In this document: positions 1 through 5,177 of the stretch, piece after piece
Layout of the letters: every line of letters begins with the position of its first letter
Position numbering within the stretch: the stretch's first letter is position 1
Origin: Chitinispirillales bacterium
Lineage (GTDB): Bacteria > Fibrobacterota > Chitinivibrionia > Chitinivibrionales > Chitinispirillaceae
DNA: 7,070 nucleotides
NCBI GenBank assembly: GCA_031254445.1
Contig: JAIRUL010000031.1
Coordinates: forward strand, 1-7,070
Reading direction: 5' to 3'
Program-made: the position numbers and the translations under genes
Notes under the pieces: generated by a model
Told to the model about the DNA's origin: nothing
Database searches by the model: none
The model's input: the letters and a program-made list of their open reading frames with translations, nothing else

Positions 1-37
1 ACGTTATGAAGCCGTAGGCTTCGTCTGAAAAAGATTT
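1..37 (+). repeat. Dispersed hairpin-plus-A-rich-tail repeat, left copy
   Basis: These 37 bases are an exact reverse complement of 6958-6994. The element holds a perfect hairpin, GAAGCC (8-13), loop GTA, GGCTTC (17-22), followed by GTCTGAAAAAGATTT. It is not a terminator in either direction, because the stem is followed by A-rich rather than T-rich sequence. The same order (GC-rich stem with a three-base loop, then an AAAAGA-TTTAAAG tail) recurs at 5028-5073 with a different stem. I infer a dispersed intergenic family. The left edge may be cut by the window. Confidence 0.8.
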
Positions 38-121
38 AAAAGATTTTTAGGCTTCGGCTTCGTCTGAAAAAGATTTAAAAGATTTTTAGGCTTCGGCTTC
101 GTCTGAAAAAGATTTAAAAGA
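17..121 (+). repeat. 39-bp tandem repeat in the gyrA leader (2.7 copies)
   Basis: Units 22-60 and 61-99 are identical, and 100-121 is a third, partial copy. The GGCTT at 17-21 matches the end of each unit. Each unit reads CGTCTGAAAAAGATTTAAAA, then GATTTTTAGGCTTCGGCTT. It therefore joins an A/T-rich half with A-runs about 9-10 bp apart to a doubled GGCTTC hexamer. There are no unique spacers, so this is not CRISPR. The array sits directly upstream of gyrA and could carry promoter elements or bend DNA, but no clear -35/-10 pair was found. Positions 122-155 are plain A/T-rich leader with no Shine-Dalgarno sequence. Confidence 0.92.
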
Positions 122-155
122 ATTTGATTTTAAAAAATTAAAAGATTAAAAGATT

Positions 156-2819
156 ATGAGCGAAACCAAAATCGAAAACACGCCCGAACCCCGCCCTGAA
201 AAGATCCTCCCCGTCTTCATAGAAGACGAGATGCAGAAGTCGTACCTAGACTACTCTATGAGCATGATCACCTCCCGCGCCCTCCCCGATGTGCGCGACG
301 GGCTAAAGCCGGTGCACCGCCGCGTCCTCTTCGGCATGGAGGAGCTAGGGCTTCAACACAACAAGCCGCCAAAAAAGAGCGCGCGCCTCGTCGGGGACGT
401 TATAGGTAAGTACCACCCGCACGGCGACACCGCGGTATACGACTCCATCGTCCGCATGGCGCAAGACTTCTCTATGCGCTACCCGATGGTCAACGGCCAA
501 GGCAACTTCGGCTCGGTCGACGGCGACCCGCCGGCGGCCATGAGGTACACGGAGTGCCGCATGACGGCGTTCGCGGAGGAGATGCTCGCGGATTTAGACA
601 AGGACACCGTGGATTTCGCGCCGAACTACGACGACAGCCTAAAAGAGCCGACGGTGCTCCCCTCCAAGCTGCCGTTTTTGCTTCTGAACGGGACGACGGG
701 CATAGCGGTCGGCATGGCGACAAACATGGCGCCGCACAACCTGCGCGAAATCGTGACGGGGCTTGTGATGATGATTGACAACCCGGATATTACGATAGAA
801 GAGCTGATTAAGGTTGTCCCAGGGCCCGATTTTCCAACCGGCGGCGTGGTCTTCGGGCGCGACGGGATCCACGAGGCGTACATGACGGGCAAGGGCAGGG
901 TAATAGTGCGCGGGCGCGCGGAGGTCGTGAAGACGGCAAACGACCGCGAACAGATCGTTATCTCCGAGATACCGTATCAGGTGAACAAGGCCGTGCTGTA
1001 CAAGAAAATCTGCGACATGGTGCGCGACAAAGAGATAGAGGGCATATCGTTTACGCGGGAAGAGTCCGACAGGCGGGGCATGCGCATCGTTATCGGCATA
1101 AAGAAGGACGCGTTCGGCGAGGCGATACTCAACCAGCTGTACAAATATACCTCGCTGCAGACCACGTTCGGCATCATCAACCTCGCGCTTGTCAATATGC
1201 GCCCGCAGGTGCTCAATTTAAAGGAGCTAATGGCGCACTTCCTAGACCACCGCCACAATGTGGTAGTGCGCCGAACGGAGTTTGAGCTAAAGAAGGCCAA
1301 GGATCGGGCGCACATCTTAGAGGGCTTGTGCATAGCGCTCGACAACATCGACGAGGTCGTGGCGCTGATTCGCGCATCGTCAACGACAGAAGAGGCAAAT
1401 TCTAAGCTCATGGGGCGCTTCGGGCTGAGCGAGATTCAGGCGAAGGCCATCACCGACATGAGGCTTAGGCAGCTTACGGGGCTAGAGCGCGAGAAGATCG
1501 AGCAGGAATATCAAGAGCTACTTACGCTGATAGCCGACCTAACGGACATCCTCGCAAGCCGCGACCGCCGGATGCAGATAATCAAGGGCGAGCTCCTAGA
1601 CATGCGGGAGCGCTACGGCGACGCGCGGCGGACGGAGATAACCGACGCCGCGAGCGACGTCGGCATAGAGGACATGATCGCCGAGGAGGACATGGTGATC
1701 ACGATGACCCACGAGGGCTACATCAAGCGCACTGCGGTCTCCGAGTACCGCTCGCAGGGGCGCGGCGGCAGAGGCGTGAAAGGGATGGAGTCGAAAGAGA
1801 ACGACTTCATAACGACGCTCTTCGTGGCGTCGACGCACGCCTACATCCTCTTCTACACGAACGCGGGGCGGTGCTACAGGCTCAAGGTGTATAGGATCCC
1901 CGAGGTAGGCCGCAGCTCACGGGGGCGTCCCATCGTCAACCTCATAGACCTAAAGCAGGGCGAGAAGATAGCCGCGTTCGTCCCCGTAAAGGAGTTCGAC
2001 GACACGCGCTCTATCATCGTGGCCACGGAGCGGGGCATCGTCAACAAGCAGCCGCTCTCCTCCTACGCGAACATCATGCGCGGCGGCAGAAACGCGCTGG
2101 CGCTCGACGAGGGCGACTCGCTCATCGAGGTGAAACTAACCTCCGGCGACGACGACGTAATCTTAGGGACTGCGCTCGGCCAAGCGGTTAGGTTCCACGA
2201 GAGTACTGTCAGGAAAATAATGGGCCGCAACGCGCGCGGCGTAAGGGGCATTAGGCTGCAAGACGGCGACAAGGTCGTGGCCATGATAATAGCGAGCGAC
2301 CGCAACGACATCCTGACCGTGACCGACAAAGGCTACGGAAAACGCTCGTCGGTAGCCGACTACCGCAAAACGCGCCGCGGCGGCAAGGGCGTTAAAAACA
2401 TCCGGCTGACAGAGAAGAACGGCAGCGTAATATCGCTGAAGAGGGTCGGCGACGGCTTAGACGTGATGCTCATTACGAGAAACGGAATCATAATCCGCAT
2501 AGACGTAACCCTAATATCGCTATACGGCAGAGCCTCTCAAGGCATGAGGCTTATTAACCTAAGCGAAGGCGACAACGTAATCGACATCGCCCTATGCGAA
2601 CACGGCGACGACGACGTAGCCGATTCGTCGATCATCACCGTGCAAGCCCCCATAGAGACAGCGCCGGAAGACGCGGGCGCCGAGGAAGAAGCTGACGTTG
2701 ACGAAGCCGAAGCGGACGTTGACGAAGCCGAAGCGGATGTTGACGAAGCCGAAGAGGACGGGGACGAAACCGGCGCGGACGGGGACGCTAAAACACCGCC
2801 CTCCCGTCCCCAAACGTAA
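156..2819 (+). CDS. gyrA: DNA gyrase subunit A
   Basis: This is the A subunit of DNA gyrase, which with GyrB forms the A2B2 enzyme that introduces negative supercoils using ATP. It cuts and rejoins DNA through a tyrosine. The N-terminal breakage-reunion domain covers about residues 20-505. The catalytic Tyr is Y131 in AAMRYTE, and the quinolone region [10 protein letters not shown] has T92 and D96 at the places of E. coli S83 and D87. Six beta-pinwheel blades follow, marked by GYIKR (521), GRCYRL (571), RGIVNK (626), GQAVRF (675), GYGKR (726) and GIIIRI (777). The GyrA box is QGRGGRG (534-540), and a second box-like RRGGKG lies at 740-745. The box and six blades argue for GyrA rather than ParC. 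Residues 836-887 are a highly acidic tail with a seven-residue repeat. At 887 residues the length is normal. The ATG has no Shine-Dalgarno sequence, only A-rich upstream DNA. The 3' end overlaps a convergent gene by 32 bp. Confidence 0.98.
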   Translation: MSETKIENTPEPRPEKILPVFIEDEMQKSYLDYSMSMITSRALPDVRDGLKPVHRRVLFGMEELGLQHNKPPKKSARLVGDVIGKYHPHGDTAVYDSIVRMAQDFSMRYPMVNGQGNFGSVDGDPPAAMRYTECRMTAFAEEMLADLDKDTVDFAPNYDDSLKEPTVLPSKLPFLLLNGTTGIAVGMATNMAPHNLREIVTGLVMMIDNPDITIEELIKVVPGPDFPTGGVVFGRDGIHEAYMTGKGRVIVRGRAEVVKTANDREQIVISEIPYQVNKAVLYKKICDMVRDKEIEGISFTREESDRRGMRIVIGIKKDAFGEAILNQLYKYTSLQTTFGIINLALVNMRPQVLNLKELMAHFLDHRHNVVVRRTEFELKKAKDRAHILEGLCIALDNIDEVVALIRASSTTEEANSKLMGRFGLSEIQAKAITDMRLRQLTGLEREKIEQEYQELLTLIADLTDILASRDRRMQIIKGELLDMRERYGDARRTEITDAASDVGIEDMIAEEDMVITMTHEGYIKRTAVSEYRSQGRGGRGVKGMESKENDFITTLFVASTHAYILFYTNAGRCYRLKVYRIPEVGRSSRGRPIVNLIDLKQGEKIAAFVPVKEFDDTRSIIVATERGIVNKQPLSSYANIMRGGRNALALDEGDSLIEVKLTSGDDDVILGTALGQAVRFHESTVRKIMGRNARGVRGIRLQDGDKVVAMIIASDRNDILTVTDKGYGKRSSVADYRKTRRGGKGVKNIRLTEKNGSVISLKRVGDGLDVMLITRNGIIIRIDVTLISLYGRASQGMRLINLSEGDNVIDIALCEHGDDDVADSSIITVQAPIETAPEDAGAEEEADVDEAEADVDEAEADVDEAEEDGDETGADGDAKTPPSRPQT
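2694..2756 (+). repeat. 21-bp tandem repeat encoding DVDEAEA in the GyrA tail
   Basis: Three in-frame 21-bp units (2694-2714, 2715-2735, 2736-2756) encode [14 protein letters not shown] and DVDEAEE. They are followed by decayed units DGDETGA and DGDAK. The first two units are identical in DNA and the third differs at only three bases, so the expansion looks recent. The unit contains GACGAAGCCGAAGC, which is also the reverse complement of 51-64 and 90-103 in the gyrA leader repeat. An acidic C-terminal tail is known to modulate DNA wrapping in E. coli GyrA; the same role here is an inference. Confidence 0.9.
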
Positions 2820-3462
2820 TCAGTTGCATCAAAAACATGAACGGTTCAAAGATCGGCCCGAGGATTGCCGATAGTATGCGGTGCCCCGTTAGGTATCCTA
2901 TTATCACGAGTCCGAAGATTACGGGCAGGGCGTAGCCTGTGGCGCGCATATATGGGCCGACGTACTTGTCGGGCAGGAACCATGCTAATATTTTTGAACC
3001 GTCTAACGGGTAGATGGGCAGCAGGTTGAAGAACGCTAGCCCCGAATTGATTAGGAACGCGAGCATCAGGAGCGTCAGCAGGTGGCCGCTTAAAACGGTT
3101 CTTAGCAGGGCGGGGTCTATGGTCACGCATATTCTTATTATTAGCCCGAAGAGGATTGCCTGTATGATGTTCGACGCCGGGCCCGCAAGGCTTACGAGCA
3201 TCAGGTCGCGCTTGGGGTTGCGCAGGTTGTAGGGGTTTACGGGTACGGGTTTAGCCCATCCGAAGAGGCCGGTCATGAGCATGATTGTGCCGAGGAGGTC
3301 TAGGTGGGGGAGCGGGTTCAGCGTGAGCCGCCCCTCGTTGCGCGCGGTGGGGTCGCCGAGGCGCAGCGCGGCCCAGCCGTGGGCGACCTCGTGGATTGTG
3401 AGCGCGAGGAGTATCACGGGGATACGGAGGAGGAACTGGTCGTAGGGCATGCCGTTTATCAT
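2788..3462 (-). CDS. Site-2 protease family (M50) zinc metalloprotease, membrane-embedded
   Basis: This is a predicted intramembrane zinc protease of the M50/site-2 family. Such enzymes cut substrates such as anti-sigma factors or precursors within or near the membrane. From the chosen start, the zinc motif HEVAHG is at residues 24-29 (H24, E25, H28) in the first membrane segment. The third ligand motif, [10 protein letters not shown], gives D154. Other hydrophobic segments lie near 56-68, 88-112, 125-148 and 175-190. At 224 residues, with no PDZ or CBS domain, it matches the small SpoIVFB/YwhC-like group rather than RseP. I chose ATG at 3462. Extension to a TTG at 3507 adds an unlikely polar NKHRNNH stretch, and ATG at 3450 is an alternative. 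None has a Shine-Dalgarno sequence. It ends with TAG inside the convergent gyrA 3' end and lies 145 bp downstream of the deacetylase gene on the same strand. The substrate is unknown. Confidence 0.92.
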   Translation of the reverse strand: MINGMPYDQFLLRIPVILLALTIHEVAHGWAALRLGDPTARNEGRLTLNPLPHLDLLGTIMLMTGLFGWAKPVPVNPYNLRNPKRDLMLVSLAGPASNIIQAILFGLIIRICVTIDPALLRTVLSGHLLTLLMLAFLINSGLAFFNLLPIYPLDGSKILAWFLPDKYVGPYMRATGYALPVIFGLVIIGYLTGHRILSAILGPIFEPFMFLMQLITFGDGRAVF

Positions 3463-3491
3463 ATGGTTATTTCTGTGTTTGTTAGTGGTGG

Positions 3492-3521
3492 TTAATACAA
3501 TGCGCAATATTCAACGCTCAA
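3492..3521 (-). promoter_or_regulatory. Weak candidate promoter for the M50 protease gene
   Basis: On the minus strand, TTGAGC (3516-3521) and TATTAA (3492-3497) are 18 bp apart and about 30 bp upstream of the ATG at 3462. The -35 hexamer lies inside one arm of the inverted repeat 3498-3607. Motif quality is moderate, and the region is A/T-rich, so chance matches are expected. Confidence 0.22.
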
Positions 3522-3607
3522 TGACGAGCAATGAACCAATGAATGAACGTCGCTAATACAATATCGGCGAAGCCGTTCAACCATTGAGCGTTGAACATTG
3601 TGCATTG
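3498..3607. repeat. 26-bp imperfect inverted repeat between the deacetylase and M50 genes
   Basis: Arm 3498-3523 pairs with arm 3582-3607 at 24 of 26 positions, leaving a 58-base loop. The right arm abuts the deacetylase stop codon. The arms and loop are built from CAATG/TTGAA-type words (CAATGA, GCAATG, CAACGCTCAATG). The loop also has a small stem, CGGC-GAA-GCCG (3565-3575), and a second copy of TAATACAAT (3493-3501 and 3554-3562). No T-run follows on either strand, so a simple terminator is not supported. It could be a REP-like or mobile hairpin, or a processing signal between two minus-strand genes. Confidence 0.8.
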
Positions 3608-4816
3608 TCAATCGTTTCCTATCAAGCTAACGTCCACCCCCGACTGATACAGCAAGTCCGATACCGTTGTCGGTTCGTACCCCATGCTTCTCAGGGCGTC
3701 TATCAGCCTCCCTAATATAATATGCACCTGCTGGGAGCGCGGCGATCTTTCTGTTCCTAGGTGCATTAATATTATCCCTCCGTTTAGGCCGCCGGGTTTT
3801 TTGGCGATGTTTATGATTTTGTCGAAGACCTCTTCGGGGCTTTTGTAGCCCGGGTGGCTCGCGTTTGGCACCCAGTCGTTTGTGTCTAAGTTTGTGCGCC
3901 ACGAACCGCCTTGCCGCCAGCCGATGTGTATGTATCCGGCGTCGATAGCCCATCGGCATATTTCGCGGTTGTATTCGCCGTAGGGGGCGCGCCATAGCGG
4001 GGCGAAGCGCAGGCCGGTGTGGTCGGCGAGGGCGCGCGCCGCGCCGGAGAGTTCGTTTATGATTGACTGGCGTGAAATGCCGGAGCGCGTTGTCTGCGTC
4101 ATGTTGTCTGCGTATGTGGTCAGGCGCGGGTGGTTCATCGTGTGGTTGCCGAGTTCGTGGCCCTGCATCGCGATGTTTATCACCACCTGCGGGTATTTTC
4201 TGATGAACGCGCCGGTGAGGAACATCGTGCTCTTGACGCCGCGGGATGCGAGCGTGTCTAGGATGTCTGCGGCGGCGTTCGCGTGGGAGCCTCCGTCGAA
4301 GGTGAGGGCGACGAAGCTCGTCGTCTCCGAGCCGTTGTCCACCGTAGAGGGCACGCCGGCGCCGCGCGGGGATATGTCGATAGGTGTCTGCGGCGGCCTA
4401 TATGCTTGCGCGTCCGCGTAGGCTTGCGTCGGCGCGGGCGCGGGGGCGTAGGCTTGCTCCGGCGTTGATGCTTGCGATAACGAAAACGACGGCGGTTGCG
4501 GCTGAGGGTTGCCCCGCGCGGCGCTCGCGCGTTCTTCGGCGGGGATGTAGGTCTCGGCTACCGAGAACGACGGTTCCCGCGAGGGCGGCGAAGCGGTGTA
4601 TTCTGCGTCGGCGTTTGCGCTCGTGTCCGCCGCCCGGTATTCGCTCGCCGCGCGCCTATCGTTCAGCCACGTTTCAACGCGCGTCAGCAGGAGGAACGTA
4701 AAGACGGACGCGCTCACGGAGAGCAGCACCGTGGCCACGGCGATAATAGTCTTTGGCGTTGCCGCGCCGCGAGTCGACGGTGCGCGCGGTTTGTGGTTGG
4801 CGTTTTGTTTCCGCAT
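3608..4816 (-). CDS. Membrane-anchored polysaccharide deacetylase (CE4 family)
   Basis: This is a predicted CE4 (NodB-homology) deacetylase, a family that removes N- or O-acetyl groups from peptidoglycan, chitin or exopolysaccharide. A basic N-terminus is followed by one membrane segment (about 23-44) with no clear signal-peptidase site, so it is probably an N-in signal anchor. Residues 46-165 form a Pro/Ala/Ser/Gln-rich linker with three QAY copies (121, 131, 137). The catalytic domain spans about 167-392. Motif 1 is TFDGG (172-176), motif 2 NHTMNHP with H225 and H229, motif 3 RAPYG (277-281), motif 4 includes DW (314-315) and motif 5 MHLG with H352. Motif 1 normally reads TFDD; the second Asp, a metal ligand, is Gly here, while the first Asp (D174) and both His remain. 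At 402 residues, the length reflects the linker. The start is the only ATG before the anchor, and no Shine-Dalgarno sequence is seen. It is divergent from the ABC operon and may be co-transcribed with the M50 gene. The substrate is unknown. Confidence 0.92.
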   Translation of the reverse strand: MRKQNANHKPRAPSTRGAATPKTIIAVATVLLSVSASVFTFLLLTRVETWLNDRRAASEYRAADTSANADAEYTASPPSREPSFSVAETYIPAEERASAARGNPQPQPPSFSLSQASTPEQAYAPAPAPTQAYADAQAYRPPQTPIDISPRGAGVPSTVDNGSETTSFVALTFDGGSHANAAADILDTLASRGVKSTMFLTGAFIRKYPQVVINIAMQGHELGNHTMNHPRLTTYADNMTQTTRSGISRQSIINELSGAARALADHTGLRFAPLWRAPYGEYNREICRWAIDAGYIHIGWRQGGSWRTNLDTNDWVPNASHPGYKSPEEVFDKIINIAKKPGGLNGGIILMHLGTERSPRSQQVHIILGRLIDALRSMGYEPTTVSDLLYQSGVDVSLIGND

Positions 4817-4871
4817 ACTGATAAAAATAAAATCCGCCCCCCTTGCGCGGCGAAATGTCCATAAAATATTA

Positions 4872-4901
4872 TTTATATATACGGGGGATAGTTATTAACA
4901 A
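4872..4901 (-). promoter_or_regulatory. Candidate promoter for the deacetylase gene
   Basis: On the minus strand TTGTTA (4896-4901) is followed after 17 bp by ATATAA (4873-4878), or after 18 bp by TATAAA (4872-4877). This lies about 55-60 bp upstream of the ATG at 4816. The -10 region is embedded in a run of A and T (4861-4880). The sequence is plausible for a sigma70-type promoter but A/T-rich DNA often gives such matches. Confidence 0.35.
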
Positions 4902-4938
4902 TCGGTTTTGACGTATCGGTTTTGACGTATCGGTTTTT
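4901..4938 (+). repeat. 14-bp tandem repeat (2.7 copies)
   Basis: ATCGGTTTTGACGT is perfectly repeated at 4901-4914 and 4915-4928, and a partial copy, ATCGGTTTT, follows at 4929-4937. It lies just upstream of the candidate deacetylase promoter (reading minus) and just before the terminator-like hairpin (reading plus). Tandem 14-bp sites in a divergent control region could be protein-binding sites, but they may simply be replication slippage. Confidence 0.88.
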
Positions 4939-4960
4939 GCGCCCAAAGGGCGCTTGTTTT
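4939..4960 (+). terminator. Terminator-like hairpin with T-run, plus strand
   Basis: GCGCCC (4939-4944), loop AAA, GGGCGC (4948-4953) form a perfect 6-bp GC stem. It is followed by TTGTTTT, so it reads as a rho-independent terminator on the plus strand only. No gene lies upstream on that strand. It would therefore stop antisense transcription leaving the deacetylase region, or act as an attenuator if an ABC-operon transcript begins further left. Confidence 0.5.
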
Positions 4961-4967
4961 AAAACAG

Positions 4968-4997
4968 TGCCCCCCCGCCTCATTTGGTGGGGGGGCA
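4968..4997 (+). other. Strong C7/G7 hairpin
   Basis: TG plus seven C (4968-4976) pairs with seven G plus CA (4989-4997). The stem extends inward through a G-T wobble and two C-G pairs to about 12 bp with a six-base TCATTT loop. No T-run follows on the plus strand. It could be an RNA structural element, or a remnant of the same hairpin-rich intergenic elements seen elsewhere in the window. Confidence 0.7.
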
Positions 4998-5033
4998 TTG
5001 AGAGGGGGGCTACTTTATCGGGGCGTTACGGGG
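4989..5033 (+). other. Possible G-quadruplex (four G-runs of at least four)
   Basis: G-runs lie at 4989-4995 (7), 5004-5009 (6), 5020-5023 (4) and 5030-5033 (4), with loops of 8, 10 and 6 bases. This fits relaxed, not strict, quadruplex rules because the loops are long. The first run is also one arm of the C7/G7 hairpin, and the last run is part of the stem at 5028-5044 (ACGGGGC, GGA, GCCCCGT). The structures would therefore be mutually exclusive. Confidence 0.35.
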
Positions 5034-5039
5034 CGGAGC

Positions 5040-5135
5040 CCCGTCCCCAAAAGAATTTAAAGATTTTGACTTTGGAGCTTTCGGCCTACGGCCTCAGGCT
5101 TCCCGTCCCCAAAAGAATTTAAAGATTTTGACTTT
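5040..5135 (+). repeat. 34-bp perfect direct repeat, 62 bp apart
   Basis: Copies at 5040-5073 and 5102-5135 are identical; each begins CCCGTCCCCAAAAGAATTT and ends AAAGATTTTGACTTT. Each copy follows GC-rich stem material: the stem ACGGGGC-GGA-GCCCCGT (5028-5044) before the first, and CGGCC-TAC-GGCC then TCAGGCTT before the second. This is the same hairpin-then-A-rich-tail order as in the gyrA leader. The second copy carries the TTGACT that serves as the likely -35 of the ABC promoter. Confidence 0.92.
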
Positions 5136-5156
5136 AAAGATTTTAATTTTTATACG
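5128..5156 (+). promoter_or_regulatory. Likely sigma70-type promoter of the ABC exporter operon
   Basis: TTGACT (5128-5133) and TATACG (5151-5156) are separated by exactly 17 bp. Initiation would fall near 5162-5164, giving a leader of about 15 bases before the ATG at 5178. The -35 lies in the right-hand copy of the 34-bp repeat. The left copy has the same TTGACT but no -10 match at the right distance. If a start site is used here, the hairpins upstream are not in this transcript. Confidence 0.5.
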
Positions 5157-5177
5157 GCTAATTAAAGAAAAACGGCT

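Larger units (their letters stand above)
4817..5177. other. Divergent intergenic region packed with repeats and hairpins
   Basis: This 361-bp gap separates the starts of the deacetylase (-) and the ABC ATPase (+). I see no gene in it. From left to right it holds an A/T-rich segment with a possible minus-strand promoter, a 14-bp tandem repeat and a terminator-like hairpin. Then come a 12-bp palindrome TGTTTTAAAACA (4955-4966), a C7/G7 hairpin, four G-runs, a 7-bp hairpin, a 34-bp direct repeat and a plus-strand promoter candidate. The density of elements is far higher than expected for a plain promoter region. Confidence 0.85.

Noticed and set aside
17..121. Short direct repeats suggestive of a CRISPR array
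   Set aside because: The units are contiguous 39-bp tandem copies with no unique spacers, and no cas gene is near.
429..443. Thr at the place of E. coli GyrA Ser83, a quinolone-resistance position
   Set aside because: Thr occurs there naturally in many susceptible bacteria (for example Pseudomonas aeruginosa), and the Asp at the E. coli 87 position (D96) is intact.
977..1411. 144-codon minus-strand open frame inside gyrA
   Set aside because: It lies wholly antisense to conserved gyrase domain sequence, shows no domain, and is explained by GC-rich codon bias.
2781..2811. Inverted repeat GGGGACG/CGTCCCC as a terminator for gyrA
   Set aside because: The stem is only 7 bp with a 17-base loop and no T-run follows on either strand.
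3463..3507. Extended start (TTG at 3507) for the M50 protease
   Set aside because: The added residues are polar and family-atypical, TTG starts are rare, and the ATG at 3462 gives the normal family length.
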